NCBI GenBank assembly: GCA_036520615.1
Contig: DATDJI010000059.1
Span: 14,691 to 78,690 of the forward strand
DNA length: 64,000 bases
Direction of reading: 5' to 3'
Source of the DNA: CAMCXE01 sp036520615
GTDB lineage: Bacteria; Pseudomonadota; Gammaproteobacteria; Pseudomonadales; Cellvibrionaceae
Shown here: positions 55,827-64,000 of the stretch, piece by piece
How positions within the stretch are numbered: the stretch's first letter is position 1
How the letters are laid out: each line of letters begins with the position of its first letter
Program-made: the position numbers and the translations under genes
The notes under the pieces: generated by a model
The model's input: the letters and a program-made list of their open reading frames with translations, nothing else
The model's database searches: none
What the model was told of the DNA's origin: nothing

Positions 55827-56843
55827 TTACGCGTTGCGATATTCGCTCGGCGTTTGGCCGACTAAGGCCCTAAAGGCTCGATTAAAAGGCCCGACGGAGT
55901 TAAAGCCGCTATCCATTGCAATCGTTAAAATAGACGAGCGGGCATTATTCGGATCACTCAATAATTTTTTGGCGTGCTCAATCCGGTAGCTGTTGATCAT
56001 TTGATTGAAATTGCGAAACTGCAAATCACCGGTAATCGCCTGGGTCACTTTATATTCTTGCTCGTCTATTAATTGTGCCAGGTCTGCCACTTTAATCTCG
56101 GCATCCAAAAACACCTGTTGCTGTTCAAGCTGTTCTTTAATCTTTGCGGTAATTGCTGGGTCGCTCTCTAGGCAAAGCGTTTTTTTACGCGGTTTGCTGG
56201 GGTTAACAACGGCGAGGGGATGGCGAGACCTAAATTGCACCGCTTGGATGGCGCCGATAGAACAAAAAGCCGCCAGAAAAATTTTTATCTCCCCCTGCCA
56301 AGCTGCCAGTGCTGGTAATGAAGTGCTTAAAGACATAACAAGTAACAGGCCATAGCCGCCAGCAAACACCCAGCGAAAGCGCTTCTCCCTGCCATCCTGC
56401 ACTGAGCCCAAACCTTCCGTAGCCTCAACCAGCGGCAGCAATAACACCGTCGAGCTTAACAGGGTGACGAACTTGCGGATCAGGCCCACCAGGTTGCTGG
56501 CATGTGCCTCGGGCAGCCAAGTCTCCAGCAAAATCAGTAGAGCTGTGATGACAAATAAAACGCCAACCAATAGGGGTGGCCAGGCTGGGCGCGGCGCAGA
56601 TTGGTTGAACAACTCCCGGGTGAGCAGCCAGGCCAACCCACAACCCACACAACTGGCGATGGACAAAACCAGAACCAATGTGTGGGCGGACTGAGGCACA
56701 AAATACTTGAGGGTAAATGCCAGTATCGAAATCGCAAACAGCAACCCATAGCGGTGTATCGGTTGCAGGGGCTCCGGCGGCAAGCCCCTAATACGCAATA
56801 GCGGCACCAGCAGTGGATTATGTTTAGAGAAATCGACGTTCAC
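55827..56843 (-). CDS. Membrane-anchored AraC-family regulator
   Basis: 338 residues. Seven hydrophobic segments occupy roughly residues 28-205, and the C-terminal 100 residues are an AraC-type double helix-turn-helix (MINSYRIEHAKKLLSD, then ILTIAMDSGFNSVGPFNRAFRALVGQTPSEYR). So the sensor is in the membrane, not a soluble ligand-binding domain. The start is GTG at 56843; an AGGA lies 11 bases upstream. It is transcribed convergent to entA and divergent from the DUF2306 gene, which is its most likely target. Links with iron control are possible but not shown. Confidence 0.88.
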   Translation of the reverse strand: MNVDFSKHNPLLVPLLRIRGLPPEPLQPIHRYGLLFAISILAFTLKYFVPQSAHTLVLVLSIASCVGCGLAWLLTRELFNQSAPRPAWPPLLVGVLFVITALLILLETWLPEAHASNLVGLIRKFVTLLSSTVLLLPLVEATEGLGSVQDGREKRFRWVFAGGYGLLLVMSLSTSLPALAAWQGEIKIFLAAFCSIGAIQAVQFRSRHPLAVVNPSKPRKKTLCLESDPAITAKIKEQLEQQQVFLDAEIKVADLAQLIDEQEYKVTQAITGDLQFRNFNQMINSYRIEHAKKLLSDPNNARSSILTIAMDSGFNSVGPFNRAFRALVGQTPSEYRNA

Positions 56844-56988
56844 AAGGGGCTGATCCTGGGTAAGTGGCGATCTTTAGGGGGTGAGCATTTAAAAATTGCG
56901 GAGAAATTGCTGGCCGATTTCCAAATCGCCAAGACTTTGCTCTGCCGGGGCCAGAAGATGGGGCAAACCCATTCTATAGGAATCTGCT

Positions 56989-57771
56989 ATGCCGCAAAAA
57001 CTCCTCAGCCTCAGCGCCAAACTCTGGTTTCTGGTTGCCGCCACAGGCCAGTTGGCTTTCGTCTTTTTTATAGTTGCCTATTACGGTAGCCGCACTCTGC
57101 AGGGCAACTTTGCCGCCTGGAACGACAAACCGGTGATAACTGGCTATGTGCCAGGCGACCGGCTGGGCAATAGCCTGTTTGCCCTGCATGTATTGCTCGG
57201 CGGTGTTATTACCCTCGCGGGCCTTCTGCAGCTGCTACCCAGCATTCGCCAAAAAATCCCCAGGCTGCACCACTGAAATGGGCGAGCTTTTATTATTCTG
57301 GCGATTTTTATGGCCCTCGGTGGGCTCTGGATGATCCTGGTAAGAGGCGCAAGCTTATCCACCGTCTCGACCCTGTTCGGTTTACTGGGGGCCAGCTTAA
57401 TCCTGCTGTTTTGTGCCATGGCACTTTTTTATGCGCGGCAGCGACAATTCGTTTTGCACAGGCGCTGGGCGCTGCGGGCGTTTTTAGTGGTGAGTGGCGT
57501 ATGGTTTTTTCGCGTGGGCATAATGGCTTGGATCATCATCAACCAAGCGCCGCGCGGCATGAACAATACCCTCTCAGGGCCTGCGGATATCGCCATAGGG
57601 TTTGGCAGCTACCTTATCCCGCTGGCTTGTTTAGAGCTTTATTTTGCCGCGCAAAAAAGTCTTTCACCTAGGTTTGTACACTTCAGTAGCTTGGTTATAT
57701 TGCTGATGACTGCGCTTATGGCGGTGGGTATTGTGGGTACGATTTTAATGATGTGGTGGCCGTATATTTAA
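56989..57771 (+). pseudogene. DUF2306-like membrane protein gene with one in-frame TGA
   Basis: The frame runs 260 codons and is interrupted only by TGA at 57274-57276. Before it the protein reads LLPSIRQKIPRLHH; after it NGRAFIILAIFMALGGLW continues in the same frame with the family pattern (RLHRWxGR). The stop replaces the conserved Trp of that motif (TGG to TGA). AGGA stands before the ATG, and about seven hydrophobic segments are seen over the whole length. It is either a recent nonsense mutant, a sequencing error, or (least likely) a recoded codon. Divergent from the AraC-type gene. Confidence 0.85.
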
Positions 57772-57806
57772 AGTGTTAATGCGCAAATTGGATTTAATTG
57801 ATTTGT

Positions 57807-57830
57807 AGGCTGGACAGCAATGCCCAGCCT
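57807..57830 (+). terminator. Terminator-like hairpin after the DUF2306 gene
   Basis: AGGCTGG, ten-base loop, CCAGCCT, followed by ATTTATT, 36 bases past the stop codon. Confidence 0.6.
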
Positions 57831-58048
57831 ATTTATTCGCTCAATTAATAAGGCTGTTTTGAAAATGTATTTGTAGCGTTTTATTGGGCGATTTAACTGT
57901 GATTTTGCGTGGGTGGGGTTGATTCGGGGCGCAGCGACATTCCACCATTTGGGCTAACGACTTTGCAACCATCCTTCTATTTTTTATTGCAGTGATTCCG
58001 GGCATTTATGTCGCCTCCCGGCAACTGCTCCTGCGTTGCTCTAATTCG

Positions 58049-58171
58049 CCGCATCCATGCGGCTCCCGCCCAATTGCCCCCTCAAAGTCACCTAAGCGCC
58101 AAGAAGGCGCGCATGCCTAAACGCAGGACGACCCATGGATGGGGGAGGTAGAATTTCATCTGGAATGAAAT
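58049..58171. repeat. Cluster of four short palindromes
   Basis: In 123 bases there are four perfect small inverted repeats: CCGCATCCATGCGG (58049-58062), GCGCC-AAGAA-GGCGC (58096-58110), CCCATGGATGGG (58132-58143) and ATTTCAT-CTGGA-ATGAAAT (58153-58171). A GCATGC palindrome follows the second. It looks like a multi-hairpin repeat element of the BIME kind or a structured RNA. Confidence 0.5.
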
Positions 58172-58499
58172 CGAGCACATTTAGGTCTCCACTCGGCCAA
58201 AAAAAGGGTTCTGCCCGCTGCGGCAAGTATGTGCAAATTTTAAAGGCTGTTAAAAGAATTAAAATGTCGGCCCGTACTTATCCATCACGCCTCACTAGGA
58301 AAACACCAATAGTTAAAATTTCAAGTACTCTAACCCCTTGATTGGTTAAGTTGAAATTGGAGCCGATCGATCTAAGAGCCGACTTAGGTGTTGGATAAAC
58401 CCAGAAAAATCAATGTTTATATTTTATCACTCATTTGGAACTTGTAGCTTTAATAGCATTTGGATGACAATTTAACTAACTATGTACTTTTCGGTTGAA

Positions 58500-58523
58500 C
58501 TCATTCGCATCATTGCGAATGAG
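58500..58523. other. Perfect 10-bp hairpin downstream of hsdM
   Basis: CTCATTCGCA, TCAT loop, TGCGAATGAG. It lies 86 bases past the hsdM stop without a T-run on either strand. Confidence 0.5.
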
Positions 58524-58609
58524 CTCGTCAACAAAGCTGGTACCTTTTTCTTTGCAATATAATTGCCCTTTTGAGTTCACGGCAGCCGAAGATCGCCCTA
58601 AAGCTATTT

Positions 58610-60217
58610 TTAAGGCAAGAGCGGTAACCCCAGTTCAGCAAGAAATTCATTGTGTTTTTCTGTAGCTTTAATTGCAGCTTTCTCCAGCTTTTTCAGTTCT
58701 TTATTTACAGCTTTTAAATCAATTTTTTCATCGGCAGTAGCAGTGCTGATATATCGAGAAATGTTAAGGTTGTAGCCCTCTTTTTCAATCCTCTCCATTG
58801 ATATACGCTGGGAGTACCGAGCCTCTTCAGTGCGGTATTGGTAGGTCGAAATTATTTTTTCAATATGTTCTGGCAGTAAACGGTTTTGACGCTTACCTTT
58901 TTCAAAGTGTTCGCTGGCATTAATAAACAGCACGTCATCAAATTTTTTGCACTTCTTCAGCACCAGAATACACACGGGAATACCCGTGGAGAAAAATAGG
59001 TTTGCGGGCAAGCCAATGACTGTATCAATATGGCCATCTTTTAAGAGCTTTGTGCGAATACGCTCTTCTGCGCCGCCACGGAATAACACACCGTGCGGCA
59101 GAATAATGGCCATGGTGCCTTGGTCACTTAAAAAGTGAAAGCCGTGCAGAAGGAAGGCAAAGTCTGCTGCAGATTTAGGGGCCAAACCGTAGCTTTTAAA
59201 ACGGAAATCTTCACCTAAAGCGTCTGTTGGTTCCCAACGGTAACTGAACGGTGGGTTGGCAACTACAGCATCGCATTGAAGTTTTTTGGCGGGATTCATT
59301 TCGATGAGCATGTCCCAGTCATTTTGCAATGAATCGCCGTGGTGAATTTCAAACTCAGAATCTTTGACACCGTGTAGCAGCATATTCATACGTGCCAAGT
59401 TGTAGGTGGTAATATTAGATTCTTGCCCGTAAATTTTACCCACACCATTTGAGCCAAGTTGCTTCCGCACATTTAACAATAAAGATCCAGAACCACAAGC
59501 GAAGTCCAAAACTTTATCGAGTTTTTTCTTTTTCCCGGTAGCCGGATCTTGGCTATCTAAGGTAACGATTTCGGAAAGAATCAATGAGATTTGTTGCGGA
59601 GTATAAAACTCACCAGCTTTTTTGCCCGAACCCGCAGCAAATTGCCCAATTAAATATTCGTATGCATCACCCAAAATGTCACTATCAGTTGAAAACCTAG
59701 AAATACCTTCAGCTATTTTGGAGATAATAGTGCACAGCTTAGCGTTTCGGTCAGCATACGTTTTACCGAGCTTGTCTGAGCTGAGATTTATTTCTGAGAA
59801 CAATCCTTGAAAGGTACTTTCAAAAGAATGGTTTTCAATATATTTAAAACTATTCTGTAAGGTGTCAAGCAAGTCGCTGTTTTGAGTCCTTGCTAGCTCT
59901 GCAATGCTGTTCCACAGGTGTTGCGGCTCAATTACGTAGTGCACTTTGCGACGCATTTGCTTTTCAAAGTCAGCGGAATATTTTGGATTTTCTTCATACC
60001 ACACTGATAATGGCGAACGCTTATCATTGGTTTCGATTTTGGGGTAGTCTTTACCTAATTCCTTTTTTGCAGCAGTTTCGTAGTTATCGGACAAATATCG
60101 CAAGAATAGAAATGACAGCATGTAATCACGAAAGTCATCGGCATTCATAGACCCACGTAGGTCATCGGCAATGCCCCAGAGCGTGCTGCCTAATTTATTG
60201 AGTTCTTGTTCTGTCAT
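58610..60217 (-). CDS. hsdM: Type I restriction-modification DNA methylase subunit
   Basis: 535 residues. An N-terminal helical domain (about 1-150, LGSTLWGIADDLRG) is followed by an N6-adenine methylase fold with the SAM motif DFACGSG (238-244) and catalytic NPPF (321-324). It methylates adenine in the sequence chosen by HsdS and protects host DNA. It starts one base after the stop of the ATPase gene and is the last gene of hsdR-hsdS-ATPase-hsdM. Having hsdM last is unusual, since it normally precedes hsdS. Confidence 0.95.
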   Translation of the reverse strand: MTEQELNKLGSTLWGIADDLRGSMNADDFRDYMLSFLFLRYLSDNYETAAKKELGKDYPKIETNDKRSPLSVWYEENPKYSADFEKQMRRKVHYVIEPQHLWNSIAELARTQNSDLLDTLQNSFKYIENHSFESTFQGLFSEINLSSDKLGKTYADRNAKLCTIISKIAEGISRFSTDSDILGDAYEYLIGQFAAGSGKKAGEFYTPQQISLILSEIVTLDSQDPATGKKKKLDKVLDFACGSGSLLLNVRKQLGSNGVGKIYGQESNITTYNLARMNMLLHGVKDSEFEIHHGDSLQNDWDMLIEMNPAKKLQCDAVVANPPFSYRWEPTDALGEDFRFKSYGLAPKSAADFAFLLHGFHFLSDQGTMAIILPHGVLFRGGAEERIRTKLLKDGHIDTVIGLPANLFFSTGIPVCILVLKKCKKFDDVLFINASEHFEKGKRQNRLLPEHIEKIISTYQYRTEEARYSQRISMERIEKEGYNLNISRYISTATADEKIDLKAVNKELKKLEKAAIKATEKHNEFLAELGLPLLP

Positions 60218-60218
60218 T

Positions 60219-61331
60219 TTAATTTGTCTCTACAGCTGGTTCTGGAAATAGCTCAGGGTTAAAGCGATAATTATTCATAAAATCACCCAGAATTTTTTTA
60301 AAGTAGCCCTTATTTTCTTCCAACATTTCTTGGGGCTCAAATAACGAATAGTTGCCGTGGCTTAAAACGTTAATAATTCGCGCATGGACTATCCCATCCG
60401 AGTCATCTGCATCTTGTTTAATGCACGCGGAAAAATTTTTAAACCCATGAAAGGTTGCTGTTTTCTCTAAAATGCTCCGCAATATAGTGAAATGGTAAGT
60501 AAAAAGCTGATCTGACTGTGCTGCCTCATGTAACTGCTTTATTAGAGCTACATGATGAAAGAAAGGCGTGTCCGACGTGTAGCGCAACATGTAGCTATTT
60601 GTGCCTTTATCAGCGCTTAAAAAATACGGTTGTAAGTGACGTCCCCGTTCATTTAGCTCATTCCACATTACGTTAAAAAATAATGCATGGTGTGAAGAGA
60701 TAACTGTTTTAATTTTTCCATTTTGATTTTTTAACAATTGCGCCAAATGTGAAGCAACAGCTATTGCATTATTATCATCTAAAGATGAAATTGGGTCATC
60801 AATATAAAGATATTTAACCCACGCATAAGCTTCTTGCTCATCAATAGCGAGCTGAGCCACGGCGAGAAAAAAGCACCACACAAAGATATTTTCTTCTCCG
60901 CGCGATACTTTAATGTGCTCAACAACTTGAGCGCTGCCACCCTCTTTATATTCGCGAATAAAATTAACCGTCGATTCATTGTAATCAATTAAAAAATCAA
61001 AATCCGCGTAGCGTTGCAAAAGCGGGCGAATTCGGTTTTCCATCTCCAGCTCTTGCAAACCATCAAAAAAATGAGAACTTCTATTAATACGTAGTACCCG
61101 TTGGGCATCATTATCTAAATCGTTATCCCAAATAAATAAGTCTTCGGTAAAAGCATTAAAATAAAGTGTGTCGCGGTCACCTCCAATTTTACCTATATCT
61201 TTAAAGGCCATCGATACCCGTGTTTTGCCAGTGCCATTATACGCAAATAGCAGTACATACTTTTTTTCTTCTAGCTTTTCTCGTAGGTGTGTAGCCACTT
61301 CATTCAAGCTGGCGAAGTCTATTGTACTCAT
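60219..61331 (-). CDS. PrrC/RloC-like ABC ATPase, candidate anticodon nuclease
   Basis: 370 residues, close to PrrC (396). An ABC/SMC-type ATPase: Walker A AYNGTGKT (30-37), a signature-like SRGEENIF (143-150), Walker B YLYIDDPISSLDD (174-186) and the H-loop SSHH (212-215). There is no long coiled coil, so it is not an SMC. The C-terminal region has Arg285-x3-Glu289 (LRSILE) and His325 (NVLSHGNY), reminiscent of the Arg-Glu-His catalytic triad of PrrC anticodon nuclease. It overlaps the hsdS stop by four bases and is inside a type I RM operon, the place of prrC in E. coli. Cleavage of a tRNA when the RM complex is disabled by phage is therefore a reasonable inference. Confidence 0.7.
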   Translation of the reverse strand: MSTIDFASLNEVATHLREKLEEKKYVLLFAYNGTGKTRVSMAFKDIGKIGGDRDTLYFNAFTEDLFIWDNDLDNDAQRVLRINRSSHFFDGLQELEMENRIRPLLQRYADFDFLIDYNESTVNFIREYKEGGSAQVVEHIKVSRGEENIFVWCFFLAVAQLAIDEQEAYAWVKYLYIDDPISSLDDNNAIAVASHLAQLLKNQNGKIKTVISSHHALFFNVMWNELNERGRHLQPYFLSADKGTNSYMLRYTSDTPFFHHVALIKQLHEAAQSDQLFTYHFTILRSILEKTATFHGFKNFSACIKQDADDSDGIVHARIINVLSHGNYSLFEPQEMLEENKGYFKKILGDFMNNYRFNPELFPEPAVETN

Positions 61332-62647
61332 TCGTTAACCTCATCCATTACAGGAAAAAGCTGCTGCATCAAACCTTTTTTATGAGCCTTAAGGGCGTCG
61401 ATTTTTTGTTTATGTACGGAGATAAATTCATCGATGGATAAAAGGAAATCGGCTATTTTTTGTTGTTCTTTTAGCGTCGGTGGTAATGGTATAGGCAGCA
61501 AAGAGTATTCATTGCCATTTATTCCGGGTTGGCCACTGCGAGCCGAAGTTAAGTTAACCCAATGCCAATATTGTTCAGTGGAGAAGAATTGGAAAAGTAA
61601 CTCAGAATTCAATTTTTTAGCATCAGGCTTTACGCGAATTAAAAAACCAGCAAAAACTAGTCTTCCATCTTTAGCTCTATACTTGTAGGTTTTACCGACA
61701 CTTGCACCTGTTCTAGCAAGCACAATATCCCCTTCATCTAAATAATTTTCATCGGTTACTTCCTTGGCAACAGAAACCTTTTGATCTTGACGAATCAGCC
61801 CATCCTCAGAAATATCCGTTATTCGAAGATATGTTGGCAAATTATCTGAATAAGGAACGGCTGGTGCATTTATCCCATATTCAGGGTGCCTTGAAAGACA
61901 TTGCCCCAACTGGTACTCCGTCCACTTCCCATCTTTACGAAATCCAGGAAAGCGCAGTTTTGGAACAGCTTCACCCCCGGCAGGAAATAGCTGCTGGATC
62001 AAGCCCTTTTTATGAGATTTTATAACGTCAAGGTTTTGGACGTGGGCGATGATTAGATCGTCGATGGAGGAGAGGCAATTGGCAATTTTTTCCTGCTCTT
62101 CTTTTTTTGGCACCACCATCGGCAGATTTTTTAAATCATCTAGGCCAATCCTTTTTCTGGTAGAACCTGTTGCAGTCTTGTCTACAAGAGGACGAAACTG
62201 AACTGAGTTAATAAGTGTATATATGAAATATTTACTAAATATTTTTTCATCAACGACTAGTCGTATGCCGTCAGAACACATTACGTATCGAGGATGTGTA
62301 GTCGGTATCAAACATGCGCGCCCCACGGGATCACCCATTTTAGATAATAAAATTTCACCTGGGTAAATATTATTGGCTAACAGTTCATCAGCTTTTTCTT
62401 CTGACGTAAATATTTTGTAATCATCAAAAAACTCAGCATCACCAATATTTTGAAGCTGAATTATTCGAACGCCGTCGGCAACATAGTCGGAGGACTTAAG
62501 ATTTGAGCCAAATGGCCCACCAATAAAACTCCACTTAATTTTTTTATCGGCAGTATCGATAAGTCTAATTTTCTGCCATTTCTCAGCTTCCTGAAATTCA
62601 GGAAAGCGCAGCTCCGGCACCAATGCTTTTTTCGATTTCTTACTCAT
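61328..62647 (-). CDS. hsdS: Type I restriction-modification specificity subunit
   Basis: 439 residues with two target-recognition domains (about 25-170 and 235-385), each followed by a conserved helical spacer (EEQEKIANCLSSIDDLI and EQQKIADFLLSIDEFI), plus the repeated AHKKGLMQQLFP motif. Each half reads one part of a bipartite DNA target. It overlaps the hsdR stop by eight bases. The target sequence cannot be predicted by eye. Confidence 0.94.
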   Translation of the reverse strand: MSKKSKKALVPELRFPEFQEAEKWQKIRLIDTADKKIKWSFIGGPFGSNLKSSDYVADGVRIIQLQNIGDAEFFDDYKIFTSEEKADELLANNIYPGEILLSKMGDPVGRACLIPTTHPRYVMCSDGIRLVVDEKIFSKYFIYTLINSVQFRPLVDKTATGSTRKRIGLDDLKNLPMVVPKKEEQEKIANCLSSIDDLIIAHVQNLDVIKSHKKGLIQQLFPAGGEAVPKLRFPGFRKDGKWTEYQLGQCLSRHPEYGINAPAVPYSDNLPTYLRITDISEDGLIRQDQKVSVAKEVTDENYLDEGDIVLARTGASVGKTYKYRAKDGRLVFAGFLIRVKPDAKKLNSELLFQFFSTEQYWHWVNLTSARSGQPGINGNEYSLLPIPLPPTLKEQQKIADFLLSIDEFISVHKQKIDALKAHKKGLMQQLFPVMDEVNE

Positions 62648-64000
62648 ACGCCCCTATCCCGGAAATTTCACGCCCTTGGGCTAATTTTTTCAACATGGGC
62701 ACCAAGTCATCCATCAAGACCAATTCTTTGTGTGTGCGAGCTTTCCAGCCCAAATCTAAAGGTGCAAGCAAATCACTTAATTGCTCACCGTCAAATATCA
62801 TGCGGCTCATAATTCCATCCACAAAGATTTGCAGTGCATGAGGTTCTAAGCCGTGTTTTTCTGCCAATGTCGCTAAATCTGTTGCAGTTTTAGCCGATTT
62901 AAAGGCTTGGTAGCCCGTATGAATTTCTTTTACGTTTAAGCTTTCACCCGTTTTCAGACTGCCTATGTAGGCGATGATCTCATCGCGCTCTTCCATTAAA
63001 TTGGAGTTAGAGCTGATCAAGTCAATCAACTGCTGGCGAGTCATTTTTTGCTTGCTAGATTTCTGTGTGGATTTAGCAATAAGCCCGATTATGTAGTCGT
63101 AATCAATTACTGCCGATGCAAATAACACAAATTCAAAATCCAGCTGCTGCACATTCGCATCTGCATTATTATTTTTATCTTGCTTACGCTTTAGTTCCTG
63201 AGCAGTTTCAAGATACATACCTTTAAAGGCGCGCAATGTATCAAGTGGTAATAATTGCTCAACACTTTCTTTACTGCTTTCACTTAAATCCGTGTATTGG
63301 TCGATTTGAGTTTTGAGGCGCTGCACTTCTTTAAACTGATTGATAAATTCAGCTTTTGCATTATCACCTTTGAGATTGACAACTTGCTCAGGTGCGCACG
63401 CTAGGCCTTGTGATTTCATGAAGGTATCTAGCTTAGTTACTGCTTCTTTGAGTTTATCGACCACTACAGGTGCCGGGTCTACTAGCCAGATTTCTTTAGC
63501 GCGGTTTTTTTCCTTGCCAGAAAACAATTGAATGGCTTCATTCACAGCATCTTCTTGGCCGCGAAAATCCAGAATATTGCCCCATGGTTTGGTGTCGTTA
63601 AGCACGCGATTGGTACGTGAAAATGCTTGAATTAAACCGTGATATTTGAGGTTTTTATCCACATACAAGGTGTTTAAATATTTAGAATCGAATCCAGTGA
63701 GCAGCATATCCACCACAATAATGATGTCGATTTTATTTTTGCGCGGATAATCCTGATTGGAATATTTTTGGTCCTTAACGCGCTGCTGCACATCCTGATA
63801 ATACAAATCAAATTCATTAATACTGTGGTTGGTGCTGTATTTGGTGTTGTAGTCAGCAAGAATGGTTGCCAACGCTTTCTTCTTTTCGTCGGGTGATTGT
63901 TTGTTATCTTCCTTTTCTTGTTGCAAATCTTCCTGTAATTGCTGCACATCTTTGTTGCCCTCAGCGGGCGGCGAAAACACGCAGGCAATGTTCAAAGGTT
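62640..64000 (-). CDS. hsdR: Type I restriction subunit, C-terminal part
   Basis: The last 453 residues are in the window and the frame continues past the right edge. The visible part contains the end of the second RecA domain with VVDMLLTGFDSKYLNTLYVD (motif V) and QAFSRTNR (motif VI) of the SF2 translocase, followed by the helical C-terminal domain that docks on the methylase core. The nuclease domain and the Walker motifs lie outside. EcoR124I-like by pattern. It heads the operon and the genes overlap. Confidence 0.93.
   Translation of the reverse strand, partial: PLNIACVFSPPAEGNKDVQQLQEDLQQEKEDNKQSPDEKKKALATILADYNTKYSTNHSINEFDLYYQDVQQRVKDQKYSNQDYPRKNKIDIIIVVDMLLTGFDSKYLNTLYVDKNLKYHGLIQAFSRTNRVLNDTKPWGNILDFRGQEDAVNEAIQLFSGKEKNRAKEIWLVDPAPVVVDKLKEAVTKLDTFMKSQGLACAPEQVVNLKGDNAKAEFINQFKEVQRLKTQIDQYTDLSESSKESVEQLLPLDTLRAFKGMYLETAQELKRKQDKNNNADANVQQLDFEFVLFASAVIDYDYIIGLIAKSTQKSSKQKMTRQQLIDLISSNSNLMEERDEIIAYIGSLKTGESLNVKEIHTGYQAFKSAKTATDLATLAEKHGLEPHALQIFVDGIMSRMIFDGEQLSDLLAPLDLGWKARTHKELVLMDDLVPMLKKLAQGREISGIGAYE

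Larger units (their letters stand above)
57772..58609. other. Spacer between the DUF2306 gene and the RM operon
   Basis: 838 bases without a supported gene; a 68-codon open frame at 58135-58341 lacks a ribosome site and any recognised similarity. Contents: a terminator at 57807-57830, a cluster of short palindromes at 58049-58171 and a perfect hairpin at 58500-58523 beyond hsdM. No integrase, tRNA or obvious attachment site was found. Confidence 0.55.

Noticed and set aside
58500..58523. Terminator of the RM operon
   Set aside because: The hairpin is perfect but there is no T-run on the relevant strand; listed as a hairpin only.

Overview
The window reads as chromosomal DNA of a free-living, polysaccharide-degrading gammaproteobacterium close to the Pseudomonadales/Cellvibrionales. 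The evidence is Pseudomonas-like gene order in several housekeeping blocks (rpoN-ptsN-rapZ-npr; orn/rsgA/sulfurtransferase/psd; damX-gltB-gltD-hemE), a lipoprotein family 3 glycoside hydrolase of the Cellvibrio/Saccharophagus kind, and a catechol siderophore locus. No rRNA, tRNA, CRISPR array, insertion sequence or integrase was recognised. The assignment to Cellvibrionaceae is an inference.

Layout. 0-5.2 kb: the start of an unrecognised exported protein, an MFS permease and, divergent from it, an exo-beta-glucosidase-type GH3 lipoprotein. 5.5-10.9 kb: nitrogen-PTS operon (rpoN, ptsN, rapZ, npr; the usual hpf is missing), then mgtE and darP. 10.9-12.3 kb: a long AT-rich gap with switch-like hairpins and a small Cys-rich exported protein. 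12.3-18.8 kb: a signalling block made of a FecR-TPR-beta-barrel outer-membrane protein, a CHASE2 class III nucleotide cyclase and a divergent CRP-type regulator with cAMP-binding residues. 18.8-23.3 kb: two unknown small genes, psd, sulfurtransferase, rsgA and orn. 23.5-28.3 kb: the stress operon yeaG(prkA)-yeaH-spoVR. 28.7-40.6 kb: galE, a degenerate HD-GYP protein, hemE, gltD, gltB, damX.

40.6-57.8 kb is an accessory iron block that looks visibly richer in GC from about 42.8 to 55.8 kb. It starts with two receptor-gene remnants on either side of an intact PepSY gene. Next come a TonB-dependent receptor and an MFS exporter, transcribed away from entC-entE-entB-entF-SIP-entA, with a Fur box between the two groups. 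EntC, EntB and EntA make 2,3-dihydroxybenzoate, EntE loads it on the EntB carrier domain, and EntF (C-A-T-TE) couples it to an amino acid. A hand-read specificity code points to lysine rather than serine, which would give an azotochelin-like bis-catecholate instead of enterobactin. A membrane-anchored AraC regulator and a DUF2306 membrane gene with an in-frame stop close the block.

57.8-64 kb: a palindrome-rich spacer and a type I restriction-modification operon (hsdR partial, hsdS, a PrrC/RloC-like ATPase, hsdM). The ATPase carries an Arg-x3-Glu...His pattern that suggests a tRNA anticodon nuclease guarding the restriction system.

The strongest candidates for poorly described biology are the CHASE2/CRP/FecR-TPR-barrel block, the predicted lysine-type siderophore synthetase and the embedded nuclease-like ATPase.
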